A DNA stretch of 64,000 nt from Alentia gelatinosa (GCA_950022655.1 OX465579.1:139075118-139139117); one strand, 5' to 3'. Positions 23,150-36,119 are shown, counted from the first letter of the stretch. Notes: generated by a model from the sequence alone, not told the origin. Numbers and translations are program-made.

Positions 23150-25790
23150 AAAGGTACTCCATTGGCATCCGTTTATTCATAGTTGCATTCAACGATTTCA
23201 CAGTAACTTCCAACTAACTTCAGCTGCTACAGGCTTGGGTACAACAGGGATCTTTAGGAAACGGTGGGAGTGACAGGACGAGGCCAAGAGCTACTGGCCC
23301 GGCCTTTGCCTCGCTTTTCTATTGCAGTTGTGCGTGGACAACGTTTATTGAATTCATGATGCAGGATTTATCAGATCCCTCTTTGATTTTACAGGTCGGC
23401 TTCGGGCGTGATTATTAATCTATTAGGCACTTATGATCACTGGAAGGCACAAAGGACACGACAAAGGAATATGAGGCACAAGCGTGTAATCAGTTTTTAT
23501 TGATAAAGATCCACCGATATCACCTCCGTTCTCTCAGTGTCACTCAGGCAAAGTGCGATAGGTTTTCTTCTGAGGTCTTTCCCCCCGAAACCAGTTTGGG
23601 GAAAGGATATGTCAGCCCAAATCTATCTTTATTTTTCCCGAAAAATAGTAGTTTTTTTTCTCCATTATGTGTAGTCTTAGCTGTCCTAAGTTTACTCTTA
23701 CTCCCTAGTAGTATGCTCATTTGGTAGAAATTTCGTTCCATTGAGGTTTACGCAAGGCTCAGTGGTTGGAAATAAATTTTGATGTGGTGTTTTTGTTAGG
23801 GGGAAGAGACACGTTTACGGTTAAACTAGCCGTACCTATTATCTAGAATGTTGATACCTTCGGGAGCATGTGTTTTCAACTGGTAAATCCAGTTGAAATC
23901 TATTTAGGTTTTTAGTTGTTGTTGTTGTTTAGTTTTGTAGTTAAGCCGCTTCTTTTTCCGTGTTATACATATTGAATCAAATCAGATACAACTCTGAAGT
24001 CTCCAGACTATAGAACAGACCTTAGCATGGACGTATCTTCAGAGGCAGTAGCATCTTCGAAAGTCAATATAAGCCAATCTCTCTTTTGTATAAAGTACTC
24101 TTTTTTTTAATAGATATATATATGGGCTTTTACAAATTGCAAAACGGGCACATGTAACTCAAAGTCAAAAGTATCTCTTGTCAGGTGGACACAGTTCGGG
24201 GAAATTAATTAACATAATGACCAATTCCTCTTCTGTCATTGTAGGGAAATGAATTTGATAAAAGCAATTAGCTGATTACAAATTGTGTAATATCATTTCA
24301 TTTGTCTCAATCTATTAACTCAGAAGGAATGGTCAATCTCATTTGGCTCACTGTGAGTGGAATTGAAAAATGACCCCCTGTCCACCGTCCTTCTCAAAAG
24401 GAACCTACAGGGCATCCTTTATATATACAAATGAGTATGGGAAACCATTGGAAAGCGTTGTACACCTTAGTCCTGATTTTGATTCTGCAAGCTTAGATAA
24501 TTCGTAGATATCCGAAAAACATGAAATTTATTCTATTATTTGCTTCATTATCTTAGTTTGAAAGAATGTTTCAAGAAAGTGAAAGCTAATGTTTGAGTTT
24601 CACAACGACACCAGTATATGATAATTACTCATTAAAGTTTTTACGTCTCAGTTCGAAACGACAACCGCGACATGATACAACGAAATACGCTCTTAGAAAA
24701 TCTTTTCACTCATTGTACACAATACAGATAGTACATGAGTGTGTTACTGTAAACATGAGAATAAGCAGAATGAATAGCGACGTGATATATAATAACATAG
24801 TTGTATAGCCTACCCATGAGAAATACACAGCTTCCTCCCGTCCAATTACCAAAGCAATCCTTTGCTTGTCTCTGTTTAAGGTGCCGCCGCCGACAGCATG
24901 TGAAGGTCACAAGTATTTTATGCAATTACACCGGGAAAAATACCACACATGTATGTAACTATATAACCTCGTTTATATAAATATATATTTAAGCCAATGA
25001 AATTCAACTACTTAATTCACCTCGGAGTTTACAGGTTCACCACTATCCACGTCATAGTTGTTTTCCAGGTAGTTATTGCGTATAAGATGCGGTAGCCAGG
25101 GGTACCATGGTAACCAGGTTCCCCTAAACGGTCATTCCGCTCGCTGTTTTCTTACCTGCAACACATATTTTAGTCTTACTATTGTTATTTATTAGTTTTG
25201 TACATCTAGATGGTTAGGACTGGGGATTGTCCCATTGTATTTACATGAATAAACCTGTTATTTATTCAATTTTCCGCCAAACCTGTCTCTGTGTCAATTC
25301 ATATACTATACTATCCGAACCATTATCCTACATTGGCCTATTAATATTATACATATATATAGTTTTATGCAATAAAGCTACCATTACACTCTTGTAATAC
25401 GACTGTTGCAACGGTAAGCACAATCACACCCATTCGTGCGACGAATCAGTGGTTCTCTTAGGGCAGAACAATGACAGGGTTTCCACACTGGCGGGATGGG
25501 ATTTCTTTTATCAATGTCACACCAATATGTGCGGTCATTTAGTCGCGGATAAAGGACCTGGAGGCCGTTGAAAAATAATTCTATGATAAAAACAGTTATC
25601 GCACAAGTCTTGTTGGTGTCAAAACGTAACAAAATTTCTATTTATATGTGATACCAAATTTCATCATTTGTTGACGATTGAATCGTTTTTAGAAACATGT
25701 TTAACCATTCATATACAGGTACTGCACCACTCGCCCTGTTGGTCTCAGATATACCATTGCATCGCTCGATAGTGTATCAGTGTGAATCGA
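23150..25790. other. gene-less stretch
   Basis: No gene was recognised. A Cys-rich 82-codon minus frame at 25,384-25,632 has no known motif. A (GTT)n run lies near 23,918-23,930. Confidence 0.5.
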
Positions 25791-25794
25791 CGTT

Positions 25795-26005
25795 TATATA
25801 GGAAATGTATATAAGCCCTTGGAAATAGGTCAACTGTACTACAATTGTACGACATTTTATACGGACGATAGTGCTAATGCCGACAGGTTTTATGCTACCC
25901 TGAATAAAAAAAAAGTCGTCCAGTATATCGTTCATCATTCGATATGTCGTATCGTCCAGTCTCACGGACGACAGAATATCATTCAACGGCCCCAAGGATT
26001 TTGTT
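25795..26005 (+). mobile_element. MITE family M4 (GTCGTCC), copy 1
   Basis: It contains ACCCTGAATAAAAAAAAAGT, CGTCCAGTATATCG, then CGTCCAGTCTCACGGACGAC and ATTCAACGGCCCC. The same blocks occur inverted at 53,135-53,260, and its right half occurs inverted at 34,285-34,345. The GTCGTCC/GGACGAC words act as internal inverted repeats. Confidence 0.7.
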
Positions 26006-27588
26006 CTGTCGTTACTGTGTATTTACCTTATTGCATCCCGTTAATCACATTGATCGGTAAATATGAGGTATTCTAGAAATTATTTTGATAAAACAAACTA
26101 GCTTACTCATGCTGCTAAATTTAAAAGATAAATTGGACCTCACTATGATCTTATAAGTAAATCCTAATCGTCCATAATCTCCCCGCACCACAATTACCAG
26201 TCTGAATCTTGGAAAACATGTTATTTATACTCAATCCACTTTTTTCTTTAGTAGAGGGGAAGTGGGGAAAGTTCTCTCATGCACATTAGGATCTTCAGTT
26301 TCAGGGTGAGTGCTTGGTAATAGGCTCACGTTGTATTTAGGAAATAGAACATGGCTTCTACAGGAGTTATGGCCCTAATAACGCATAAGACCATTTTCCA
26401 GAGTTCCAGCACAAAAGTGCTTCTTGGTGAATCAGTCCTTTCCGACATCATAATTCTATAGGCGTGTATTCTATAGCTATGGTTATTCATCTACCCACAT
26501 AATGCTGCTATAACCATGTTCCGGGGAATAATCTGGATATATCGTACGCTTTCATATAATGGGCGGACAGCGTAAGAGGCGGGGAAGTAGAAATCATATT
26601 GTTACCGGGCGGCAGAAAGATTTATCACCTTTAATTACTTTTATTCGTGTATACCAATACACGCTTCTCCGGGATCGGTTTGTATCCACAGTTCCACTCG
26701 ATCTATTCTGGTAGTAAATAAGTCGAGTAAATGGAACAAGCGAGGGTGAATGTTGGATTGTGATGTACACAGTTTTGATCTTTAAGTTAGGCCGGGAAGT
26801 TCTATGTATTACCGAATTCTTTAACATTCTAGCCAGGCTATGATGCAGGAATTTTGATTCATAGCCATGTCGGCGCCATGTCGAAACTATGTTGCAAGCA
26901 GTGGATGTCCAGCTTTAGGGCCCTGACTTTCTGAGTTCTCGACACTCTCCGACAAGCATTTGGGCACGGTTCTGACACAGGATCGAGTTTTGTGTCTGAA
27001 GGTGAGGCTCTGCCGCGACAGTGGATCAAGCATTCTGACAAACCCTACGACACATACCAACATGGTACCAACACGTTTCCGCTGAAAGCACGTTGTCGCA
27101 AGCCTATTTTGCAATCTAATCAACCCCTGCCTCCTCCCCCCAAACCGACACCTTGAGATTGGTCTGATGTGGGAACTGATGGTTACCTGGCGACGCCCAC
27201 TTGTTTAGACGTTCATTCCGCTCACCTGAGCACACGGTTTGAATCTTACTTGTTTTATCAAGCTTTCAAGCTTTAGCTACGTAATTCTAAATGTATAGGC
27301 TGGGGAAGGTCTAAATGTTACTTAACCCTGTTTATAATACTTTTTCCACAAGTTACGCCTTCGTCTCAAATATCATTAACATTGTTATGACCAATTACAT
27401 AACAATTACTTATTTGTTTCATAAATCTGATCAAACAAATCTATTTTTACTAAATGAATGAGAATTTTTCTCAGAAAAGTAATGATATTCATAGTAGTGG
27501 TAGTAGGTATACATTTATAGATTTCACATTTTCGGTAGTATTGCACTACGCGCTTGTCCGAGGTTATGTTGTTATTTTGGTAATAGGA
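26006..27588. other. gene-less stretch with CGACACAC-type relic
   Basis: No gene was recognised. Around 26,868-27,080, words such as GCAGTGGATGTCCAGC, TCTCCGACAAGC and CCTACGACACATACC recall the element at 22,354-23,149, so a decayed copy is likely. Confidence 0.45.
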
Positions 27589-27724
27589 GAAAACGCCCTA
27601 ACTGTGGCCGAACTATGTCTTAGTTCGAGGTCACTTGTGGTGGACGCTGCAGGCGGAGGGGCAAACGTCCACCACAGGTGACCAAGAACTAAGACATTGT
27701 TCTGGGCACAGTCAGGGCGTTTTC
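27589..27724. repeat. long hairpin, 58-bp arms
   Basis: The left arm (27,589-27,646) and right arm (27,666-27,724) pair over about 58 bp with roughly seven mismatches and one bulge around a 19-base loop. The arms begin GAAAACGCCCT and close with GTGGTGGACG/CGTCCACCAC. The arms match better than drift alone would leave, so the structure is recent or maintained. Confidence 0.9.
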
Positions 27725-27782
27725 TTATTATTACATACCTTAATTCGATCAGAAACATGACATTTATCGAATCCTCGAGTCA

Positions 27783-27950
27783 CAACCGCTAATTGTTGAC
27801 ACTGTCTGCTACGAACCGGAAGTTGCGCAGGATCTGTGCATTGCGCATGCGCGATAATACCGTCACTCGCCGAGCGGATGTTTGGCCGCTATTTGGTACG
27901 TGTGCGGTTAGCAGAAGATACGATTGGAGAGTGTTAGGCGTGTGTGGAGG
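27783..27950 (+). repeat. promoter-like repeat R3, copy 1
   Basis: This matches 32,035-32,175, sharing GCTATTTGGTACGTGTG, AGAAGAT and ATTGGAGAGTG. Here it is CpG-rich and holds TGCGCATGCGCG at about 27,841-27,852, an exact NRF-1-type palindromic site. The 32 kb copy has the decayed TGCGCATGTGCG. Known NRF-1 sites mark animal promoters; a role here is inference. Confidence 0.6.
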
Positions 27951-30884
27951 CGGATATGCCAGGAACCAGCGTAAGCGTGTCTGTGCGTCACCCATTGCGG
28001 ATCGTGTTGTTGTTATTGATCGATTTTGTGTATTTGAGCAGTTTAAACGGTGTCTGGTGAATCCCAATCGTTAGTTACCTCGATGATTGGCCATAAGGAA
28101 CTTGTAGTTGTTACGGGGGGCCTGTATCACGAGTTTAAAGTCGCGATTTGACGACGTTCGCCATGTTGTTTTTGGTTGCGATGACGTCGAATACGCACGC
28201 CTATCGAATAGCACAGACTCGGCTAGACACACGTTAGAATCTTACAGTGAGACGAAGCGCACCATAGTGGGCCGTAGTCGCGATATACTACACCCCCGTG
28301 AGAGGGTCGTATATGACTGACGTTCGCCTATAGGTATGTAATAATAAGTATTTCAACTGGCCATTGTAATATGACACATAGAGCAGTTCGTTTGTATAAG
28401 GAAGGTAATGATCACATGAGTTGCTGACGCAGCAGCAAAGGGATATACCTCTGCAGTTCCTTCTGAGAGCAGCAGTGGGTATGAGGCTAAGATCTAGTAG
28501 AAAAACTAGGAAGAAAAGCTGCTCCTCACTGGAGGAAAAGCTTAGTTTAGGCGCCGGAGGCTTCACTCTACATGAAGTGGAGTTGCCTACAGGAGAAAGG
28601 TTGTTGTGTGGATTCGCCTACTCTGTGAGTAACCTACATACCAATGTGTGAGAAACTATCTCTCACTGGGAGAGAACACAGAGAGGATACATCAGACTTG
28701 TGGTATCGGAACATTGGAAATGGACTAACATCACAGGAAGGGTTGCTAAACAGTGAGTGAGTTGTGAATCAGTCTAATTGTACATGGACATTCATTAAGG
28801 ACAAATTTGGAATGATAAAGCTACAGACGCATGAGCGACTGGACAATCTTTATACGTGGGAAGTCAACATCAATGGTTATACAGGTTTGAACAATATCAT
28901 TCAACATGTGAATATTATTAATATGAACTTGATCTGTTTTACTTATGAGTGAGAGTTTGCTGTGAACTAATGTAATCATATATCGTGATCGTGAGTTAAA
29001 CACAACTGTAGTGCTCCAGCAAGATTACACATTAATGGATTGCTTCTCAGGATGTTAAAGTTGCATAACAAGATTTTGAGCATTGTTCGTCAGTCTTATA
29101 ATCTCTGGCCACAGCGGTGTGAGGTCACTCTGTTGCTGTAGTTGTGCCTCTCGAGTAATCCTACCTTTGAAAATGATCTATGATCTAAAAAGAGATATAA
29201 ACAATAGAAGTAAGAGGAACTAGCTACTCCCATGACTAGGTAACAGCTTATTGAGACCACACAACGGTGCAGTATGAATATGTAAGTATGTATGTAATCT
29301 GATACCTAAATCTTAATTTATTGATAGCCAAGCTTTAATATCTGCAAAAATGGTTAAATTTTAGGGATGTGGTTGGTGCTATTATTATCTATAAAACAAA
29401 GATATAGAAATATAATTTATTCAAAACACACTTGTCTTCACGCAGGCGTAGCAGTAGTTTAGGTTTGTGGATTGGCGTGGTCATCAAATTTCATCAATAA
29501 ATTATTTGTGTTTTTTTGTGTTTATAGGCTTGTGTTGCTAATTGCCACTGCCCGATTTTGTGTCTGGAGATGCATCATGAAGCCTATTGTAGTGTACCGG
29601 GAGCATAGTGGACGCCGGGCCTAAGGTGAGTTTAATGTTCTCAATGTGGTATAAATGTCTACGGTTGAACACAGCTCACTGCAGAGAAGGTGCCAATGAC
29701 TATATGTCGTTGATATTTTACACAATTGCCAATACATAAAGCAATTCAATATATCAAATCCCTCCAAGAGCAGTTGATAAGTTACAACATGGGTCATGCT
29801 AAATTTACATGCAGGATATAAACAATCTCGTAGAGAACCAATTTTAGGTGATACGTCCCTCGTTGTAGATAGCAAAGCAGTTAATTACGCATTCATCCCA
29901 TCTCCACTGCCAGTTCCTATCAGATTACGATGGTGAATCGGGGATCATTATGTTTAATATGTTTGTCTCTGATTCATTTACGTGCACAGGGATTCGTGGT
30001 TGGTAGCTTTTACTTTCATATAACCACATAGATGCATCAACAAGAATCCCATAAAAGCTCAACAAAGTTAGGATCCAGGAACGGTTCTACATAGAGGAAT
30101 CCAATTAGCATTAATTTGGCCTCTATTGTTTTAAACAACGCTCTGATTGGTCCTTTGTGTGTATATGTATAGTTCTTTTCGATGTACACAAACATGGGGT
30201 TTTCTCGATCTTTATTCCTGTCATGTACCGTTGTTTGTTCTGCTGAATATTGATTGGGCTGCTATTGTCCTAGGCTGGGGGCATCATTCTCGGGTGCCTC
30301 GGAGCACATAGCAATAGGATCTCCTCCCATTATACTGATTTTCGTCACCACTGTGATAATTGACAGTGAAGCATAGAATACGCCTGAGTATAGTACAGGT
30401 TCTGGGTTAAAACACTTAAAGGCAAGTGTTCTATCGTTGAGTCCAAAAGAAAGGCATGTTGACTACATTTAAATGAATAGAATATTTGTATAATGCCGAC
30501 TATTATCTTCCTCTTCTAAAGACAAATGAATTTTTCAAAATATGTGTCCTTCTATTATGTATCTATTTCACTTATGTAGACAACACGGAGAACAAACACA
30601 GATTAATTCAAGCTTTTTAGCTAGATGTGTCAATGTTATAATGGTTATGCTATTGGATCTAACTCAAAAGCCACAGATTTGAAGTTCATATAATCTGGAG
30701 TAACATAGAGAAACAGGCTTACTGTCTATGTGTAAAATATGTAGTGACATCTGCGATCAGATGAACCGATGCAGAGCTTCATCTGTTCGCATATTTTGTC
30801 AAGTAGTCCACAGGTACACAGACTGTCAACCTGTGTCTCTATTGTAATATACCTTTAATAAGCCATTTTCTACTTTCAAATTTT
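27951..30884. other. gene-less stretch, possible short exon
   Basis: No gene was recognised. A CpG-rich start (to about 28,310) is followed by a 76-codon frame at 28,421-28,651 that runs into a GTGAGT splice-donor-like site at 28,626. Its RKTRKKS and LEEKLSLG segments are protein-like, but no acceptor or partner exon was identified. At 29,586-29,626 the sequence GTGGACGCCGGGCCTAAGG resembles the right ends of R1 and of the 22.4 kb element. A small inverted repeat, AAAATATG/CATATTTT with GATGAA/TTCATC, lies at 30,736-30,803. Confidence 0.35.
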
Positions 30885-31765
30885 TAAAATATTTTTGTAT
30901 GTGTTGTATTGGACACAATTCAACGTACATTGTTGGTTTTCAATTACGACCACCTCTATGTCAGAGTGGATTACCAAATCTTCCACGCTTTCTCAATCAT
31001 TAGATTGCTAATTATATGAGGTAGGTAGGATGGATGCAACATATGATAGTAAATGAGTTAAACATATTGATAATAATAACAACATTGAGAGTATGCTATG
31101 CCAAGTGTATACATATCACTAACACTCGGGATTATGTGCATAGGTGTTTTACTGTCTCAAATCAATGAGCATGTGTTATGTGTTACACATACCTAGCTCA
31201 TTTTACACAATTAGGTATAAGTTTAGCTTAAAATTAGCTTTTAGCGTTGGACACAGATTTAGGTTTGGATGAGGCATGATTTTCATAAGATGGTATCATA
31301 ATATGTCATGTCAGGATGACTCATTGAAGGGGAGGTTTACAGAACTTTCTATATTAGTTATCTGGCTATCTTCGGAAGAGATTTAACTGTCGTTTGAATG
31401 ACAATTTGGATTGACATGTTTTGAGCTCCTCAGACTGCTTATCCCATAGAGTCTTTCCTCTGTAACATGGAGACTTTTTGTAGAATTCTGTGTTCGGCCT
31501 TTTCAATTTAAACAGCAACTTGTTTCTTGAGCGTAGGCTCCTGATTGCAATATTATTATCATCAAGCTCTTCCTCTCCCTGATCTGCCGGGTTTCTTAAA
31601 ATTTCTTCGATCTTCACAATGGGTCCTATTTCTCTGGTATACACTCTTCTCATATAGGTCAGAGTTATTTCTGCTCGCCTTCCTTCAAGCATTGCTGTCT
31701 TTGTTTGTGTATGTAGAATTTGGTCGTCTTGTTGGGTTTTTTCACCTTGCCCGGTATGAACGGCT
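30885..31765 (-). pseudogene. LINE tail, second copy
   Basis: This is the C-terminal region of the same kind of LINE ORF2 as at 1.3-3.2 kb. The frame from about 31,765 to 31,366 contains ITLTYMRRVY, RSRNKLLFKLKRPNTEFYKK and a terminal KRQLNLFRR, aligning with the tail of copy 1. The rest, to about 30,885, is 3' UTR with the shared ACAATTCAAC and TTGTTGGTTTTC words. Everything upstream of the tail is missing. It runs on to a natural-looking stop, so it shows the full tail that copy 1 has lost. Confidence 0.75.
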
Positions 31766-32034
31766 ACACTAACTAACGGTCTATCTTTTGTTGCCCGCGG
31801 GATGTATTAGTCCTGTACACATTTGAGAATTCAGAGACGTGTTACAAACTCTCTGTAAAGAGTAAGAATGTATAATGACCAAATATTGAGGTAAATAACA
31901 TGGGGCAATCACGTATTACAGTTTAGATACCTTGAATATGCAAAATTAATCAATAACAACAAGATGATTTGCCGTGATCCGTAACAGGTGATCAGAGTAA
32001 CTTGGTGTAAAACAATGTCACACTAATGCGGTCC

Positions 32035-32520
32035 ATGAATTGTTGATAACAGGTGGCAATATGCAGGATGTTCTCACTGCGCATGTGCGAAAATATGTTA
32101 CCTCTCTACTCTCCTAATCATGGTGTCTGCTATTTGGTACGTGTGTGTTTAACAGAAGATTGGAGAGTGGCTAGGGGCGACACACTTCAGCTTGGCTGAT
32201 GTTAATGTCACATGATCACGTACCTAATGTGCCACCTACATTGCGCACAGATATAAATACGGCCTGGGTAGGAGATGGCGTTAGGTGTAGGATATACCAC
32301 CATATAGTTTATAATAATATACTGGTCAATTGAGATTTGTCATGATGATGCAGTTCTCAGTGTATTAAGCAAGAGAGAACTCAGCCTCTACTCGTTAATA
32401 TTCCTACCTTATATTATGTAAATTTGGCACGATTTCATGTATACTTGATCGTGCCTATGTGTTGTGATAAATTTGACTCCTCTATATTCAATTTGGATAA
32501 TGAATTGCTGGCTCGTAACA
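32035..32520 (+). repeat. LTR-like sequence, R3 copy 2
   Basis: The block starts TGTTGATAACAGG and ends near CTCGTAACA, in TG...CA form. It has a TATAAATAC box at about 32,251 roughly in the middle and the R3 promoter block near its start. These are LTR-like traits. No second LTR, primer-binding site or flanking duplication was found, so this may be a solo LTR or simply a promoter-bearing repeat. Confidence 0.35.
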
Positions 32521-33222
32521 TTTAGTGCATTATCTATGAAGAAAGTTCAAGGACTGTTGAAGCATAAACACTTTATGTGCAGCCAGTACCTCTAGCATCT
32601 TATCCTGCTACAACGCCAATCCAAACGTCAGTCTTAGTTGATAAAGACTACCCATCACGCAAACCAATATACTTTTCCTTGTACGAGAAACTGTTAACTG
32701 GTAACTGGACCTTGCTGTTCATTAGGGTATACATGTGTAGGGGCTGTGGTTCAGTCCCTGTACCCCTCTACCTACCAAACCCCTCCTCTCTTCAATACAG
32801 GTCAAATCGTTAATGGTGTCCGATTTCTGGCGCTGGTCAACACAACGCTTGTCCAGCACTCTCCATGCAGAGTTCCTTGCTACTGGTCAAGGGATGGGGT
32901 AGATAAATTACAGAGAGATTGTTGAGACACTAATTTCTAGATTTGACCTGCTTTTGTAGCATTTGTATTCATCAGATTGACTAAAACTAATTTACATAAC
33001 TTCAGAGCTTGTTCTCCAATTCATGTAGGGGGTGGGGGTGGGTACTCAGTGAGGGGAGTACAGGGGTCTTAATTCTTAACACATCGTCCGAAAGTCGTCC
33101 TCAGGCGGGGTCCATTGTTCTGGTAACATAGCAGCCATTGAACTGGAGAAGGGGAAGGGGAGGAAGTGTAGGGCTACAGGGAGTGTCTGGGATTGCAATC
33201 TATAAGAGATTTCCTTCCTAAC
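32521..33222. other. gene-less stretch
   Basis: Nothing was recognised apart from short G-rich runs near 33,030-33,050. Confidence 0.5.
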
Positions 33223-33998
33223 CCAGTAAACACAAGACGTAAATGTACGTGGCTCACAGGTAGATTCACTACCTAAAAGATTATTCACATAAATTTACGT
33301 TTATGTGCCTGAATAGGAGTCTATGTGAATGAATTCACTAGATGGTATGACAGTAGTTTCTCTCAATTTTTTTGTATTTCCTGGGGAGGGAATTGTCTGT
33401 AAAGTTGGTTTATTTACCAAATTTACCAAACCAGCAGTTTCCATTATCAGTGATTGGCTACTTTTGTCGCTCTAGTTATCTTAATTTTGGTAATTTTGGC
33501 AGTTGGGTATGACCACACCATTCTGCAGGTGTGTGGTGTTGATATTAATGTAGGTCTAGTCTTTTTTCCAGCTGAGAAAAAGTTATAGGCAAGTGTTGGG
33601 GCCTATTACAAAGAAGAGTACACAGAATTAACTATATCCGAGTATAGCCGAGGCTAATCAGGCTAATCATACCCACTTCTCTCCTTCATAGAGAAATCCC
33701 AAAATAGACATTTCCTTCCAATTAAATAAAGCTACCAGCGATATATATTCATATAATAATGTAGATTTCCGTTTCTGATTTACATAAAATAACCGACCAT
33801 TTACATAAAATTTCTCTGTTGGTATATTTACAACATTTACAATCAAAATCTACGTTGATAAACGTAAATCTACCAATACGTGCTACAGACATAAATAAAC
33901 CTTAAGATTTTCGAGTTTGTACTACGTAAAATATTATGTAATTTCTACCAAAAATTGATGTTAATTTATGTAGCTAGCACGTATTTGTGTTTACTGGG
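33223..33998. mobile_element. MITE family M2, good copy (CCCAGTAAACACAA ends)
   Basis: The terminal inverted repeats CCCAGTAAACACAA (33,223) and TTGTGTTTACTGGG (to 33,998) are perfect over 14 bp. The interior has many TTTACGT/ACGTAAA words in both orientations. It is 776 bp against about 430 bp for the copy at 6,890. Non-coding. Confidence 0.88.
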
Positions 33999-34028
33999 AA
34001 TGGACAAGTCTTTGATTCCTGGACCAAT

Positions 34029-34160
34029 CACACTGCAACATACTTTATCTTGCTTTTGTCTAATCATGGACTTCCATAATCAAAGACACACTGCAGCATA
34101 CTATATCTTAATTTTGTTTAATCATGAATGTCCATAATCAAAGACTTGAGGAAGTCTAGG
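34029..34160 (+). repeat. two-unit tandem repeat
   Basis: A roughly 57-bp unit (CACACTGCA.CATACT... to CCATAATCAAAGAC) occurs at 34,029-34,085 and again at 34,087-34,146. The second unit plus ACTTGAGGAAGTCT also matches 14,437-14,480. Confidence 0.8.
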
Positions 34161-34493
34161 GGTGTGTTTACAGTGAACGACAGTTGTCCCTTCTTTTCAC
34201 CAGATGTTACTATCAGGTCTCAACTGATGATTTTATATAATCTTTGTATACAAGGGGGTGTTGTAGGCAGAGCGGGCAACCTGGGCCCCGTTGAATAAAA
34301 AATTGTCGTCTGTGAGGCTGGACGATAAGACATAGTGAAGGATGGACAAGAAATAAACAATAATTTATTTTCAGTGTATCATAAAACTGCTCATCCATGT
34401 GAGCACTGTCGTCCGTGATAGTATCGTTAAATCATCATAGAATGATTGTATAATTGACCTATATCCACGGGGACCGCTAAATATGTATAATTC
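34161..34493 (-). mobile_element. MITE family M4, copy 2
   Basis: GGGCCCCGTTGAATAAAAAA, TTGTCGTCTGTGAGGCTGGA and CGATAAGACATA at about 34,285-34,345 match the complement of 25,930-26,000. GAGCACTGTCGTCCGTGATA follows at about 34,402. The ends are not defined. Confidence 0.65.
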
Positions 34494-34562
34494 TGTGGGC
34501 AAAGAGGTTAGGCGTTGGTCTCTCAACCTGAAGGTTGAGAGTTCTAGCCCCATCCAATGCAA
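34494..34562 (+). repeat. tRNA-like SINE head or tRNA pseudogene
   Basis: An A-box-like GGGCAAAGAGGTTAGGCG is followed by a strong anticodon-arm stem, CTCAA/GTTGAG, with loop CCTGAAG, then a B-box-like GTTCTAGCCCC. C in place of U33 and the weak outer stems argue against a working tRNA. Confidence 0.45.
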
Positions 34563-35171
34563 ACTCTTTTTTCCCAGTAATTTTCAAACATTTCACAAAA
34601 GAATGATTCAATCGTTAATAAATGTTGAAATTTGGTATACATGTATCAAATATATATAGAAATCTCTGTTGAAAATATCTTTTAATTTGGAATGGATTTA
34701 GTGCATGAAAAACGAGTTTGACATCGGCTACGACGCTGAAAACGTGGTCGTCCGCGAGGAGACTTGAACGATAAATAAACGATATTTTCAAAATGAACAA
34801 TTTTTTATTCAACACCACTCACGATCGTTCATTTTATCCTCTCGTCCAATGCTCGTCCACCTCCATGACAAGTAAGTTTTGGTGAATGTGTAGAGAATAC
34901 ATCTGGACTTGGTTGATACATCAATTAATAAGGTTATGTAACCTGATCCGCACATGTCATTTCAATAAAAGACAAACATTATTTAATTAAATGATAGAAC
35001 ATTACAAGGTTGAATAAGTCCTAGGTCAAAGTATAATGAGGTTGATTAGCACCTATAAAAAGATGACTAACACAAATTTGCTAATTAGTCCATATGAAGC
35101 ATAAGTCATCACTCTGCCCATCTGTGTGACATCTTCCCAAACTCCCCACGCAGGTAGTAGTAGTAGTGTGG
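34563..35171. other. gene-less stretch
   Basis: No gene was recognised. It contains CGTCGTCC/GGACGAC-like words near 34,745-34,860 that may be another M4 remnant. Confidence 0.4.
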
Positions 35172-36119
35172 TCACAACAGAAACTGGTTGGAAGTGGGCA
35201 TGGCCTCCGCCATATGAGTGGTTAGCTGACCCAGTGCCAGCAGGGGTGATATGGTGTAAAGGGTTGAGGCGTTGGACGGCCAGTCACCCAGGTCCTTAAT
35301 GCGTGCTTCCGGTACCCCTGCCCCCCACAGGAAACTGGCTCCTCCTCTCCGGAAGCTGTGGGAGCTGAAGGGGGAGGTATCGACTATGTTCCCACGGAGC
35401 GCTGCAAAGACAGCTGTCATAAAGGCGGTGGCTGTGAGGGGGGTCGCACATTATTGATGACCAAAGCTTGGCCATCGGGTAGGGCATCCAGATAAGCCTT
35501 GGGCGGAAGGGGGAGAACATGTGTCCTTGTCTGGAACTGGTCTGTCTTGGACTACCGGATAGTGATGGATAGGCCACCTGGTGTCAATATTAAGTCCCTA
35601 TGGCATAAGTGGTGGACCTGGTCAAAGGACTTAACCAATGTCTGGAGCAGATTCAACCATCTCAGGAGGCGAGAGAACATCATTAGGACCGCTGCCCAGA
35701 TGGTTGTCATCCTTGGTGATGTGATATCCAGGTTATCTATTAGGGTTAATAGCAAGTCCGGTGTCACCGGTTCTTTGAGGCACACCCTATCTCCCGTCGT
35801 CCTTCTCGCCCCCCTCAGTATAAGGTGAAGTTCATAGTTGTCTTTGAGACGATCGCGCAACAGCCTCTCTTTGTGTAAGTGGGAGATTGCCCCCAAATAC
35901 TGCTTTAGGGAGGAGAACTTCAGGCATGTTGACAGATAAGCTACATACCTAATTAAAGTTTGATTAGTCGCTGGGAAAGGGTGAAGAGCATAGACTCTGC
36001 AGAGGTCCATTTTTTCCCCCTGTGTGACGCATAGGCTCTGTTGGTATTGTGGGCAAGGGCATTGTCCACCAGGGTCCTCGCCCTATGGTCTAACTGTTTA
36101 ATATCCATTCATAATAAGG
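35172..36119 (-). pseudogene. tyrosine recombinase of a DIRS/Ngaro-type retroelement
   Basis: The enzyme would join the circular DNA copy of the retroelement to the chromosome by tyrosine-recombinase strand exchange. Pieces in three frames give the family order. N-terminal helical domain: NTNRAYASHRGKKW, then FPATNQTLIRYVAYLS and KQYLGAISHLH. Catalytic half: WAAVLMMFSRLLRWLNLL with the first catalytic Arg, a GGLSITIR strand, an SKTDQF-like strand in another frame, and SHSFRRGGASFLWGAGVP, which supplies the H-x-x-R pair. GDW follows. The tail lacks a clear catalytic Tyr in the expected A-x-x-x-Y position, although STLYTIS may be its remnant. Frameshifts near 36,005 and 35,420-35,577 inactivate it. 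It follows RNase H with no methyltransferase between, which favours a Ngaro-like layout over classic DIRS. Confidence 0.75.

Noticed and set aside
34494..34562. Functional tRNA-Ser (UGA)
   Set aside because: The anticodon arm is good, but U33 is replaced by C and acceptor and T arms do not pair.
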